DNA from: Luidia sarsii
Taxonomy: Eukaryota > Echinodermata > Asteroidea > Paxillosida > Luidiidae
DNA: 64,000 bases
Direction: 5' to 3'
Assembly: GCA_949987565.1 (NCBI GenBank)
Contig: OX465109.1
Coordinates: 15,966,900 to 16,030,899, forward strand
Part shown: piece after piece, positions 31,834 to 43,540 of the stretch
Numbering within the stretch: the first letter of the stretch is position 1
Layout of the letters: each line of letters starts with the position of its first letter
The notes under the pieces: generated by a model
What the model saw: only the letters and a program-made list of their open reading frames with translations
Databases searched by the model: none
Told to the model about the DNA's origin: nothing
Translations under genes and position numbers: made by a program

Positions 31834-32005
31834 AGTGATATACAAAAATGTTGCAAACTGCTTACTGACTAAAAGTACCAAATGCAAATCTCAAAATTTA
31901 GTGGGCCTGACGTTTCGATCCTAGCAGGACCTTTCTGAAAGGCACTCTGCCTTTGAGAAAGGTCCTGCTCGGATCGAAACGTCAGGCCCACCACATTCTG
32001 AGATT
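31834..32005. mobile_element. Penelope-type terminal sequence, inverted pair 2
   Basis: Arms 31890-31936 and 31956-32003 are inverted copies with a few mismatches around a short spacer; same GGATCGAAACGTC motif and same GATATACAAAAATGTTGC flank as pair 1. Confidence 0.75.
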
Positions 32006-32360
32006 AATTCAATCTACATGAAGATAAATAAAAAGAAATGTACTGTCTGTACCACCCATTGGTAAACAGATTTACCAAAGCAGTTCTACTTAAATCATGT
32101 GCAACTTGTTGGTACGAAATTTTAGTGCTTCAACCATCCTCTCTCTCTATTTCACCTGTATGTTCCAAATCCAAGATCTTGAGCACGGCTGACCCGATTT
32201 AGATGGTCGGGGTAAATACGCCAGGTCGCATGCCTGTATCGAGTTTGCATGCACGACCGGATTCATGCCGTGTATATATATATGACCCTGCATATTGTAT
32301 AGGTTGCCAACAACCTGTTCGAATTTGTTGACCTACTAGGTGCGCAGTTTGTATACCAAG
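32006..32360. other. no supported gene
   Basis: Nothing recognised. Confidence 0.5.
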
Positions 32361-32361
32361 A

Positions 32362-33478
32362 AGGGGGAGAGGGAGAGACACAGAGAGCTAGAGAAAGAGA
32401 GAGAGAGAGGGGGAGGGAGGGAGGGAGGGAGGGAGCGAGAGAGAGGTAGGGAGAGGGATAGGGAGAGAGAGAGAGAAAGTGAGAGAGGGGAGAGAGAGGG
32501 ATAGAGAGAGGGAGGGAGAGGGAGGGAGAGAATGAGGGAGGGAGAGAGAGAGAGAGACTGAGGGAGGAGAGAGGGAGAGGTAGGGAGAGAGGGAGAGAGA
32601 GGGGGAGCGAGGGAGAGAGAGAGGGGGAGAGAGAGGGAGGGAGAGGGATAGGGAGAGAGAAAGTGAGAGAGGGAGAGAAAGAGAGGGGAGAGAGAGAGAA
32701 GGAGGGAGAGAGGGAGGGAGAGAGGGAGAGAAAGAGAGGGGAGAGAGAGAGAGGGAGGGAGAGAGGGAGGAGAGAGGGGGAGAGAGGGAGAGAGAGGAGG
32801 GAGAGGGGTATGGGGAGAGAGAAAGTGAGAGAGGGAGAGAGAGGGAGAGAGAGGAGGGAGAGGGGTATGGGGAGAGAGAAAGTGAGAGAGAGAGAGAGAG
32901 GGAGGGAGAGAGAGGGAGGGAGATAGAGAGGGAGAGAGGGAGAGAGAGAGAGGGGAGGGAGAGAGGGGGAGGGAGAGGGGGAGGGAGAGGGGAGAGAGAG
33001 AGGGAGAGAGATAGAGGGAGGGAGAGAGGGAGGGAGAGAGAGAGAGAGGGGTATGGGGAGAGAGAAAGTGAGAGAGGGAGAGAGAGGGAGGGAGAGAGAG
33101 GGAGGGAGGGAGAGAGAGAGGGAGAGAGAGGGGTGGGAGAGAGGGAGGGGGAGAGGGGGAGGGAGAGGGGAGAGAGAGAGGGAGAGAGATAGAGGGGAGG
33201 AGAGAGAGAGAGGGAGAGGAGAGGAGAGAGAGAGGGGAGGGAGAGAGGGGGAGGGAGAGGGGGAGGGAGAGGGGAGAGAGAGAGGGAGAGAGATAGAGGA
33301 GGGAGAGAGGGAGGAGGGAGAGGGAGATAGAGGGAGGGAGAGGGAAAGGGAGAGAGAGAGAGAGAGAGAGAGGAAGTGAGAGAGGGAGAAGGAGATGGAG
33401 AGAGAGGGAGAGGGAGAAGGAGATGGAGAGAGAGAGAGGGAGAAGGAGATGGAGAGAGAGGGAGAGGGAGAGAGCACG
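32362..33478. repeat. GA-rich array
   Basis: GGGAGAGAGA/GGAGGGAGAG words, purine on the plus strand, with longer duplicated blocks containing AGGGGTATGGGGAGAGAGAAAG (near 32810, 32865, 33050). Confidence 0.95.
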
Positions 33479-34030
33479 AGTTTCAAGTAACACGCTGTCC
33501 TGTGAAACGTTGACAATACATAAAGGGCTAAGGTAGATTAAATCAACAATTTCGATGGCGTGGCGGTTCGAATCTAGCTTGGCGCAGAATTGAGGGATGG
33601 CTGGCACAGCTACAAGAACTAAAGCAAATAACATTAGAGGATCTGGTCACGTTTAAGACAGGCAGCAGGCAAACAGACGATGAATACAACCGCGTGGTCG
33701 TGCACTGGCTATAGGCACAAACCAATTGGCCTGTATTATAATTAGCAGAGAGCAAGAGGCGGGGGAGAGACGGAATTCCTAATGCCGGCCGAATAGCCAG
33801 GCACCGCAGAGAAGCGATCACCAACATTCCCCTGACGGTGCATTCGTTGCCGAGAGAGCAAAAGGGGACATGTTTTTTTTTTTAGAGAGAGGGAGAGTCG
33901 GAGGAAGGAAAACGGTCCCAGTCAAGAATCCCCCCAACATGAAGCGGGGAGGACGACAAACAACATCCCATGCAGACTCGTGGAAAATGCGAGAACGCCA
34001 GGGAAGAAGCCCCTTATAATAGAAGCAATT
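33479..34030. other. no supported gene
   Basis: Nothing recognised beyond a lone B-box-like GGTTCGAATC near 33563. Confidence 0.5.
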
Positions 34031-34485
34031 TCAGGTCAGGTCAGGTCACTCCCGTAGCTAAAAGCCGTTGGGGCACAGTGTTAAGTGTCTTCCTCCAATT
34101 CTTTCTATCTTGAGCTGCCCTCACGCATTCCACCACTGTTTGTCCAGTCCATTTTCCAACATCTCCACTCCAGTTCGCTCTAGGTCTGCCTCTTCTCCTT
34201 CTTCCATTAACCATTCCATGCATGACATCATGCGCCAATGTTCCAGGTCTTCTGCTTACATGTCCAAACCATCGCAACTTCCTCTTCTGTGCTACTTTTA
34301 GTAGTGGCTCAAATTCTCCAACCTTTTTACGAATTTCACTCCTTACAGACTATTTGTTCGGTGGTCTTTCCAACTTATGCCTAACAATCTTCTGTAGCAT
34401 CGCATTTCAAAAGCCTCTATTCTCTTTTCCAGGAGAACACTATATGTCCAAGCTTCACATCCGTATAATGCTATTGATACTCGGG
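34031..34485 (-). mobile_element. non-LTR retrotransposon ORF2 C-terminal fragment with TGACC tail
   Basis: Minus strand, with one stop/frame break near 34350: A-L-Y-G-C-E-A-W-T...L-E-K-R-I-E-A-F-E-M-R-C-Y-R-R-L-L-G, then L-R-W-F-G-H-V, R-R-R-R-G-R-P-R-A-N-W and A-A-Q-D-R-K-N-W-R. This is the classic post-reverse-transcriptase region of RTE/CR1-grade LINEs. The 3' end carries TGACC repeats (34032-34048), a usual LINE 3' microsatellite. 5'-truncated. Confidence 0.85.
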
Positions 34486-35094
34486 TACAAATCAAGTGCC
34501 TTGTGTCGCTCGTGCCTCGGAAATGAGCATAGCACGATTCCCGACCAAGGCGACTTACGAAGACATTCTATCGTCACCCATACAGCTGCATTTTGCGAAA
34601 GTAGACCCGAAAAGAAGGAGGTACGCTGTAAAAACGGTGCTCACATCATGCACATAAATGAAGTATGTTGAGGCACGTGGTGCACGATACATGCGCACGA
34701 GGTGACGCTCACTTTCACTCCATGTGCTTGAGGTACAGTAAATAGGTGAGATGTTCTTGTACATGGAGCACTTCATGCACCTCATCCGACTTACACTTAC
34801 TCAAGTGATTACAATGTGCTTGAGCTACAGTATTTCATGTGCATGAAGTACAGTAGGTGCCTCAAGTGTTCATGATTCTGGGACAAATATGTGCCATTGC
34901 AGAAGTGCATGAGGTGCAGTTCGTTTTTACAGTGTAGATACATGTATAGAGGGCCTGGTGACGTTTCCATCATGCAGCTCCTCGATTCTCCTCAAAGGGG
35001 GGGGGGGGGACTGCACTTAGTCGGGTGATTTCATTCAGTAAGATGTTCGGCAACACTGTCGTATAACTGCTACGCAGTGCATGTTTTAGCAATT
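34486..35094. other. no supported gene
   Basis: Nothing recognised. Repeated CATGAAGTACAGTA/GCATGAGGTGCAG words at 34730-34930 suggest a worn short repeat. Confidence 0.4.
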
Positions 35095-35300
35095 TGGCAG
35101 AGTCCTATCATTGGTAGGTCTCTTCGTCCTTCATTGAGGCCCGTACACTGTGGCATTCCTCATGGCAAATGCTTGGGGAATACTCATCCAGGGTTTTGTA
35201 TCCCACGTACCGCCATGCTGTGGAATTGATCTCCTTGTTTGTTCCCCTTCCCTCCTTCTTAGCCATCACCTTGAGTGGCCTTTTGGGCCTTGTGGTTGGC
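35095..35300 (+). mobile_element. non-LTR retrotransposon 3' fragment (SFFPR family, plus strand)
   Basis: Plus strand encodes the decayed box I-P-R-T-A-M-L-W-N (35187-35220 region), matching S-F-F-P-R-T-A-x-L-W-N-S of copies at 18440 and 46100, with a stop directly after. It runs into the 3' UTR word CACCTTGAGTGGCCTTTTGGGCC. Confidence 0.6.
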
Positions 35301-35825
35301 ATTAATAGATGTCTTTCTAACCTTTGATGTCCTCCATGTTTGTCCCCTTTCCCTCATTCTTAGCCATCACCTTGAGTGGCCTTTTGGGCCTTGTGGTTGG
35401 AATTAATAGATGTCTTTCTAACCTTTGATGTCCTCCATGTTTGTTCCCCTTCCCTCATTCTTAGCCATCACCTTGAGTGGCCTTTTGGGCCTTGTATTTG
35501 GCATTAATAGATGTCTTTCTAACCTTTGATCTCTTTGTTCGTTCCCCTTTCCCACTTCTTAGTCATCACCTTGAGTGGCCTTTTGGGCCTAGTATTTGGC
35601 ATTAATAGATGTTTTTTCTAACCTTTGATCTCCTCTTTGTTCGTTCCCCTTCCCTCCCTTCTTAGCCATCACCTTGAGTGGCCTTTTGAGCCTTTTGAGG
35701 TTTGCATTAATAGATGTCTTTCTTTCTAACCTTTGATGTCCTCCTTGCTAGTTCCCTTTCCTCCTTTTCAGCCACCACCTTGAGTGGCCTTTTGGGCCTT
35801 GTGGCAGGCAATTCTCCATAAAATA
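35243..35825. repeat. tandem array of about 100-bp units made from a LINE 3' UTR
   Basis: About six units, each with TTAGCCATCACCTTGAGTGG, CCTTTTGGGCCTTGT and GGCATTAATAGATG. The first unit is the natural 3' UTR of the LINE fragment just upstream; single copies of the same UTR occur at 18500, 25530 and 46000 (minus strand). Confidence 0.9.
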
Positions 35826-36915
35826 TAGCTATATAAACAGCGCGCTCCTCGTCTGATGATCTGTCCGATCCTATAATGATCAGTTGAAATTTATCGCGCC
35901 GTCTTTTTGCTTTTCTATATTACGATGTGGCTGCTATCACTCGGCGCGTTATCGCAAACAGATTGCTGCCGTTGACGTCGGAACGACTCGCACGAGCGGC
36001 CGAAAGATGTAATGGGCACGCGATGACAACCCGCCACTGTGCCGGGAGCCGAGTGCCTGATGGCTAGCACCACCGCTGCACGCCCCAAGGGCGCCCCCAC
36101 TCCAGTGACGTCACACGGGAGCACTGTCCGCGGGCACACCGAGCGCAGCATACGGTGAGTCATCAGTCGTACATCGAGTTATGATGCATCGTATGTACAG
36201 CTAGCTCCTGGGCGTCGACACGCTCTTCAACGTCAACGTGCTCCCCTAGCTGCCTAGACAAATCATTGTCTGACAGTGCGGACCAAGCGCACTCGCTGTG
36301 CTGCGCGGGTACCACCTGACCAAAGTATCGGAGGACTAGGGAGCACGTTGACACCGAGGAAGAGCGTGTTGACACCGCGCCGAGGAGCTGCACAAGTCTT
36401 TTTCTGAAATCCAGCCCCTGGAGGTAGGCCCGCATGCAGGCATGACAACGTTAAGAGTCTTGCGTGCACGTAAACTGAATGCGTATACGTACGGGACCCG
36501 AAGTAGAATGTAATCCGATAGCAATGCGTGAGTTATCGGGTCTCTCCCGCAGTCATGCATGCTACTCACCTAGAGATGATGTGCTGTCATCACAGACCTT
36601 TTAGGGCCTTTCAGTTTTGCTGCGATTCTGTTTAGTACCTCCGCAAAGGATTCATACCGTCTGCTGATCGATAGTGCCCGGGCGCGAGGGCAGACTATTA
36701 TGTACCGAGGGGCTGGGGTCGTTTTGAGTAACGCGAGAAAGGGGTTGAATGATTATTGCAATTTTTGTAGCGATAGCGGGCCCAGACGTGCGGTAGCCCC
36801 CGAGGGGACGGGTAGCGGTGAGGAGACGGTCTCCTCACCGACGCGGCCCGCCGGGTAAAGACACGGGGGTCGTGGTCTCGCCGAAAGGAGAGAACGAGGA
36901 GGTGGGCATGTTTGA
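35826..36915. other. no supported gene
   Basis: Several frames on the minus strand (36163-36569) without known motifs; TGACGTCA-like word near 36106. Confidence 0.45.
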
Positions 36916-36917
36916 GA

Positions 36918-37960
36918 CGTTAGGGAGGCAGGGGAAGCAGGGGAGGCAGGGGAGGCAGGGGAGGCAGGGGAGGCAGGGGAGGCAGGGGAGGCAGGGGAGG
37001 CAGGGGAGGCAGGGAGGCAGGGGAGGCAGGGGAGGGAGGGGAGGCAGGGGAGGCAGGGGAGGCAGGGAATGGCAGGGAGGCAGGGGAGGCAGGGGAGGCA
37101 GGGGAGGCAGGGAGGCAGGGAGGCATGGGAGGCAGGGGAGGCAGGGGAGGCAGGGGAGGCAGGGAGGCAGGGAGGCATGGGAGGCAGGGGAGGTAGGGGA
37201 GGCAGGGGAGGCAGGGAATGGCAGGGAGGCAGGGGAGGCAGGGGAGGCAGGGGAGGCAGGGGAGGCAGGTGGAGGCAGGGGAGGCAGGGGAGGCAGGGAG
37301 GCAGGGGAGGCAGGGGAGGCAGGGGAGGCAGGGGAGGCAGGGGAGGCAGGGGAGGCAGGGGAGGCAGGGGAGGCAGGGAGGCAGGGAGGCAGGGGAGGTA
37401 GGGGAGGCAGGGGAGGCAGGGGAGGCAGGGGAGGCAGGGGAGGCAGGGGAGGCGGGGGAGGCGGGGGAGGCGGGGAGGCAGGGAGGGACGGGAGGCCGGG
37501 AGGGACGGGAGGCGGGAGGCAGGGGAGGCAGGGGAGGCAGGGGAGGCAGGGGAGGCAGGGGAGGCAGGGGAGGCAGGGAGGCAGGGGAGGCAGGGGAGGC
37601 AGGGGAGGCAGGGGAGGCAGGGGAGGCAGGGGAGGCAGGGGAGGCAGGGGAGGCAGGGGAGGCAGGGAGGCAGGGGAGGCAGGGAGGCAGGGGAGGCAGG
37701 GGAGGCAGGGGAGGCAGGGAGGGACGGGGGCCGGGAGGCAGGGGAGGCGGGGGAGGCAGGGGAGGCAGGGAATGGCAGGGAGGCAGGGAGGCAGGGAGGC
37801 AGGGGAGGCAGGGGAGGCAGGGGAGGCAGGGAGGGACGGGAGGCCGGGAGGCAGGGGAGGCAGGGGAGGCAGGGGAGGCAGGGGAGGCAGGGGAGGCAGT
37901 GAATAGCAGGGAGGCAGGGAGGCAGGGAGGCAGGGGAGGCAGGGGAGGGGACTGGAGGGA
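36918..37960. repeat. G-rich array of GGGGAGGCA units
   Basis: A 9-bp GGGGAGGCA unit with GGGAGGCA, GGGAATGGCA and GGGACGGGAGGCC variants. Runs of four G separated by five bases fit the G-quadruplex pattern on the plus strand. The long Gly/Arg/Gln and Leu/Pro/Cys frames are artefacts. Confidence 0.97.
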
Positions 37961-38454
37961 AGGGGTGGGGATGCTTCTTGGATTTCATCAGCTGACAGTA
38001 CAGGAGTGGAGTGTCCTGAGAAGATGTAGGACACGCGCTGGGGATGCCGTACCACTAATGGCAATTTACAGGCAATCAGTTTCGAATCACGCTCGTCAAA
38101 TGAACTGGCAAAATGATTGTCTCGATCACGGCACGACCTCCATCGACGACAAAATGGGGCGACCAAATCGGACAGGAGGTAGGATCCGCAAGAGCACAAT
38201 ATGGACGAGTAAAGACGGACACGAGAGCATTACAGACTGGTAGATAGACAGAGGTGAGATCAAAATGGTAGAGAGCAAGTATAGGGGAGGTATCTGCATC
38301 AGATAGTCCTGTCACGTCAGCTGCCGTTCAGTATTAAAGCACACTACAAAATCGTTAGGCAGAATCAGTGCTAGGCAAAACCTTCTCATCCAAACAATGG
38401 CGACATTCTGATTTACTAATTGTATTATAAATCTCAATCTGACCGATTGTATTC
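37961..38454. other. no supported gene
   Basis: Nothing recognised. Confidence 0.5.
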
Positions 38455-38489
38455 AGCTAGCAGTTTGTAACATTTATGTATATCAATAA

Positions 38490-38600
38490 AAAATCTCAAA
38501 AGTTAGAGGGCCTGACGTTTCTATCCTAGCAGGAGAGAGTTACTTTGAGAAAGGCCCTGCTAGGATCGAAACGTCAGGCCCTCTAACCTTTGAGATTTAT
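38490..38600. mobile_element. Penelope-type terminal sequence, inverted pair 3
   Basis: AAATCTCAAAAGTTAGAGGG...CCTAGCAGG and CCCTGCTAGGATCGAAACGTC...CCTTTGAGATTT face each other around a 21-bp spacer; one substitution in the left GTTTC(T/G)ATCC. Confidence 0.7.
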
Positions 38601-38604
38601 GTAT

Positions 38605-39900
38605 TGCAGCTCATTTATGGTCATTTTCTTTGTATTTACTAATTGTATTATATTTCTAATTTCCAATTCCTTTTTCGTATATAATATGTGAGTAAGATGT
38701 GTGCTTCTAAACGTGATTATTGATGGTGATTTGGTAATGTACTTCCTGTTTTCCTCAGGTAAAATATATGCGTAATTATCTTCGAAAAAAAAATGGTTTT
38801 GGTTTCGAAACCCCGGCGGTTCACCACATCACACGCAATCACGCGGTTTGTCCGCTCCGGTTAAATTATTTCATTTCATTCGGTTATTTCTCGGGGCAAG
38901 TACAAGCGTGAAAGGGGCAAAACCAAACAGAACACGACCATGGTAGCACCCCGAAGGATTGCCAAACGCCAACTTGACCATAATCGAGTGGCTCTCCCTT
39001 TTCCGGCAAAACAACACAAACAAATACAAACGTCCCCGTAGGAAAAAAAATCCCAATGTGGGTCCTGCGTTTTGAGCGGGATTCCGGCGTTACCGCCTGC
39101 GCGTGTAAAGCAAAGGGCCTTAGTCTGCACGGCGAGGTTTGACGCATGTAATGGTGATCACAGCACGAGCGGACAATTAGAGGAAATCCGTCTGGGCGGG
39201 GAACTGTGGGTGTAACTCCTCCCGGGATTGGAGTCTGGAGATGCCACCTCGCTGGAAACCGTGGCTCATCTCCCCCATCATTATCGGACATTGACACGTC
39301 TCCCTGACCCTCCCAGCAACTACCATCCATCACACCCATCCCATACAGGGTCAGCACCACTGCCATATACCACTGGCGGTATTTTTATGGGGATGCCGGT
39401 TCTCCAGAGGGAGGGAGAGGAATTTGATTTTCTCGTTTCATCCAGAGGTCTCCGATCACTGCTTCCAATCCTTCACACGTTCCCGTACACCCATCCCCGC
39501 GTGGGCTACATGGCCGGAGCTGATAGAGATGAAGTGAGATATTTATGACTCTTCCTGGAGGCTGGGGAGATGAAGACAGTCGGGCACTGCATGTGCTGCC
39601 ATCCACTGCGCACGGCGTACACACATAGGGAGTGAATGGAATTGTTCGCATCATCACGACACTGAACAGCCCGCAGATTAAAGCATAGTGCGCATTAAAG
39701 GGACCAGGCATAAGTGGCAAAACCGTGCATCCCTTTGCCTGAAGGCCAGTGAAGGTACGAGAGAGCTATCTGCTGAGCAAAAGGTATCTCGTGGCCGTTA
39801 GCTCAGCACGTATAGCTCACCGTGTGCGCTGAACTTTTGGCGATATTTCTGCCTCAGAGGCCGTGAGGCCTCGGAGACCAACCTTTGTTGTCGGCTCGCG
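38605..39900. other. no supported gene
   Basis: A 160-codon minus frame (38884-39366) has no recognised motif. GGCCGTTAGCTCAGCACG at 39794 resembles a tRNA A box without a partner. Confidence 0.45.
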
Positions 39901-39907
39901 TGAATGA

Positions 39908-40345
39908 AAACTCTCTCTCCCTCCCCCCTCTCTCTCACTCCCTCCATCTCCCTCCCTCTCCCTCCCTCTCCCTCCCCATCTCTCTCTCCCTCTCTCCCTC
40001 TCCCCCTCTGTCTCTCACTTCCCTCTCTCCCTCTCCCCCTCTGTCTCTCACCTCCCTCTCTCCCCCTCCCTCTCTCCCTCTTTCCCTCTCCCTCTCTCCC
40101 TCACCCTCTCTCCCTCTCCTCCTCTCCCTCCCCCTCTCTGTCTCTCACCTCCCTCTCTCCCCTCTCCCTCTCTCCCCTCTCCCTCTCTCCCTCTCCCCCT
40201 CTCCCCTGTCTCTCACCTCCCTCTCTCCCTCTCTCCCTCTCCCTCCCCTTCTCCCTCTCTCCCTCTCTCCCTCCTCCTCTCTGTCTCTCACCTCCCTCTC
40301 TCCGTCTCCCTCTCTCCCCTCCCTCTCTCGTCTCCTTCCCTTTAG
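39908..40345. repeat. CT-rich array
   Basis: CTCTCCCTCTCCCCCTCTGTCTCTCACCTCC-type units, pyrimidine on the plus strand. Confidence 0.95.
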
Positions 40346-40674
40346 ATTTCATTGAGGATGACCCTCAAGTGGAGGTGGGTGATTAATTAACCCACCTCGG
40401 TCCCCGGGCCAATTGCCGCCCAGCCATGAACCCGAGGGGCGTCCACTCGTTTGCTCTGCTCTCCTCGGGCGAAACTCGGCCCACTTCACCATCGCTAAAT
40501 TTCCCCCCCGATTTTCATTTTTTCCCTCCTTCCTCCACAATCATCCGCGTCTGACGAGAGGACAACATAGAGCGAGTGGAGAGGAGAGGGGAGGCGGGTA
40601 ATAAGTCGGCTGTCAATGGCCGACGAGCATCTCGTAAATTTGCCGAGAAGCGGCCAATAACAAACACGCTGGGA

Positions 40675-40735
40675 GGCATCTTGCCTCTGAGAAAAGGTCA
40701 TGTTTTAGGATCGAAACGTCGTGCCCTCCACGAAG
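40675..40735 (+). mobile_element. single Penelope-type terminal remnant
   Basis: CTGAGAAAAGGTCATGTTTTAGGATCGAAACGTCGTGCCCTCC on the plus strand parallels the right arms at 31244 and 38555, worn in the hairpin. Confidence 0.5.
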
Positions 40736-42690
40736 TAATGGGGAATTACGGACTCTGACTCTCTGTCCGTGTGGACAAATACGTACAAATACAAAAAGCA
40801 CGTCATTAATGAGTGCCCTGGGATGAGACCCCGTGCCCACTCACAGAAGTAGATAAACCAGAACTGGTCACCTACCTCAGCAACTGCCAAATTTCACTGC
40901 TGTGATTGACATTCGAAAGAAGAAGGAGATTATGATACTTGTATTTGGGTTACGTTAGTCAGTAAGCCGTTTGAAACATGTTTGCCTATTACTCTAGACG
41001 ATAACCCACAGTATAGTTGAGAAAGGCTTTCGGTCAAGTCGTCTTCGCATCCCTTCTTTGCTGTTACCATGAGGAGGGAGAATAGCTTTAAGGAAGGGAC
41101 AGTCCAGGCAAAAGTAGAAGGCGCCAGTAACACATAGCTGACAACCAATCTTAAAGGAATTAGGAATACATCTGCAAAAACAAAAACAAAAACACAGCGC
41201 AAACTACATAGGAATACATGTGCATTTCCAAGCCCAAAATCGGAAGCTGTTGTCAAGAGCTTGTAAAAAGTGACACATTTTTTTTTTTACCAGGAAAGAG
41301 GAATGATTCCTCCAAAATAGGAAAGGTCGGCATGCTATGGTATACAGCATGGACTGATGATACGGAGAAACACAAATGGACGGGTGGAAGTAACGGTAGC
41401 TGCTCGACACGAGACCCAACGTGACAGAGATGGATGGACAACTCCACGAGGGGGTATCCGGTAATACCCGTGGAGGCTGTCTGCCAAAGACGTCGAGAGG
41501 TTGTCCATCCTATAACACACGTATCCCTCCCTACGCCGCCTCTCACCGCTACGCATTAGAATTCCAAGCACACTCCCTCTGCTTCCTACCCTCCCACTGC
41601 ACTGGAACCCGGTCGCTATCCAATCCATCATTTTTATTTTTGTGCTCATCAAAAGTCGCCTCTTAGTCTCCTCATCTTGTTCTCAATCCCATTCCCGTTC
41701 GGCTAACATTAAGATCAATCCTTCTGGCGAAAAGTTGTGACAGCGTGTCAACTTCGTTGACCAAAAAAACAAAAACAAAAACCGTGCAGTTGGAGAAGAC
41801 CTCGAGTTGATCGACGTAGATCCACGAACCGGAAGTCATGTAAGCTTAAAAAGGCTTGGTTATAAAGCCTTACGATGCGCAGCACATCCGGTCCCATTAG
41901 CGGGGACTTACATGAGGCTTATCCCCCACCGCACTTTAATAGTACAAAATGCAGACTGCACTTCGCGCATTCACACCCAGTATGCGGTGGAACCATGAAT
42001 ATTAACGTCCGCGCGCACACTGCATAATTATAGGCCCCTAATAATTGGTTTTGTATCGCCTCCTTGTTTGTGTTACGCGACGCTGAAAATAATCATTTCT
42101 TGCCCTCAGGTAGAACAAAAACAAAGGGGGGGGGCTTGCTGTCTCATAAAAGGAAGGTTACTGACCGCGGACGTATACAAAATCATAATGGATCAACGCA
42201 CGTGATCAGTGGCTCATAATATTTAATTGTGTCCCTGTCAATAGTAGAGGTCAAAGGCCCGTATCAATTCTGGCTTGTCGTAACCTGCAAATTGCTTTAC
42301 ATTTACTTTTGACCATTTCATGACTCCTTCCTTTCACGTGCAGTTTGTCGGTACTTCGACCGTATCTTCCTTTAGTCTCTTTTTTTCTTCTCGTCGGCGA
42401 CACCGTTATTGTGAACTTCTCGGCAGCGTAACTACAATTCCCCGCTCCAGGGTTGTACGCATGCGCAGAGGCGCGGCGTGACCGCCTGCCTGCCTGCCTG
42501 CTTACTTGCATAGGAGGAGAGCTTCTGCATCTTGTTCGATATTAGCTGCCCCGTCAGAAGTACGGCTGTAATGCCGCTAGTTGCTGCTGCATTAGCTTCC
42601 ACCGCGGCACTTGCAAGGCCTTGCTGTATATTCTTGTGTATATTCTTGATCAATAAGGAGCCGGAGATGTGAAGGTTTTCGTGGTGAAAA
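40736..42690. other. no supported gene
   Basis: Nothing recognised apart from a foldback at 41430-41516 (GGATGGACAAC / GTTGTCCATCC outside, CTCCACG / CGTGGAG inside). Confidence 0.45.
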
Positions 42691-42701
42691 TAGCAGGGGC
42701 A

Positions 42702-42948
42702 ATAGGTTCACGGTGACACCGTGTAAAGAAAAAATCTCTCTTTCGTGACTATGTGAAGAGACTCGACTCGACGTTTCGAACAGTATAGCCTGTTCGTCTT
42801 CTGACCAGGGCAGCCTCCTGAAGACGAACAGAGCGTACTGAGCAGAGCGTAGGAACAGAGCGAACGGAGTTCCCACGGATTTTTTTTCAGAACCGCCACA
42901 TAATCGCAAAAGAGAGAATTTCTTGCATGGTGTCACCGCGGACCAATA
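42702..42948. repeat. palindromic repeat with the best-kept hammerhead-like centre (copy 4)
   Basis: Ends are inverted (CACGGTGACACCGTG... and ...ATGGTGTCACCGCGG), each with a CTCTCTTT/AAAGAGAG box. The right arm keeps only a worn TTTTTCAGAACC stem-loop half. Inside, the minus strand of 42764-42806 reads GTCAGAAGAC, then GAACAGGCTATACTGTTC (perfect 6-bp helix II) and GAAACGTC. That is the 3' half of a hammerhead core; the CUGAUGA box is changed. Confidence 0.6.
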
Positions 42949-43224
42949 TCACTCCGGTCGTCTTTTCTCGTATTGACCCGTGCCACCGTTCGCGTCTTTG
43001 GGAGCGGGGATTGTCCCTTCGTACAATGTCTCCTTGCTCGTCACTGTTGCAGCGTCTGCTCAGACCGAGGAGGTATTAGGCGAGATCAGACTCCCATCCC
43101 TGCCTTCGGGGCAGCGCCGAAGTGGTTTTGATCGTCGAAGACATCACTTCCGGCAGTGTCTACCGTATAGACGCTGCTGGGGATGGTGGTACTTTTCTCC
43201 CCTCCCCCTCCCCCTCCCAACGAA

Positions 43225-43540
43225 CGTATCGTTCTGCTTCTGTGGGGCCCATGTTGTGGACCTCCTAGTATGGCGGGCCCTGGTAACTGGTCTTTCCGAT
43301 TGAGCCCAGGCAAACGACAACGACTTGAGACAGCAGCACCTCTAATTGTTGCTTGCCTCATACGCAAGAAGAAGAAGAAGTTCCATCTCTGCCGGGACCC
43401 ATGTTGTGGACCTCCTAGTTGCTGGGTCCTGGTAACTGGTCTCGCTCTTCTGATTGAGCCCATGCAGGTGAACGACAACAACTTGGGACAGCAGCACGTC
43501 CAATTGCTGCTTGCCTCATACGCAAGAAGAAGAGATCTGC
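43225..43540. repeat. two tandem SINE-like units of about 155 bp
   Basis: CCCATGTTGTGGACCTCCTAG...GGTAACTGGTC... occurs at 43247 and 43399, each unit ending TTGCTTGCCTCATACGCAAGAAGAAG, an (AAG)n tail as seen in retroposed SINE or LINE ends. Confidence 0.6.

Noticed and set aside
36753..38243. Gly/Arg/Gln-rich and Pro/Leu/Cys-rich long frames
   Set aside because: Translation of the GGGGAGGCA array.
38884..39366. 160-residue minus-strand frame as a gene
   Set aside because: No known motif, no supportive splice sites, overlapping frames on both strands equally open.
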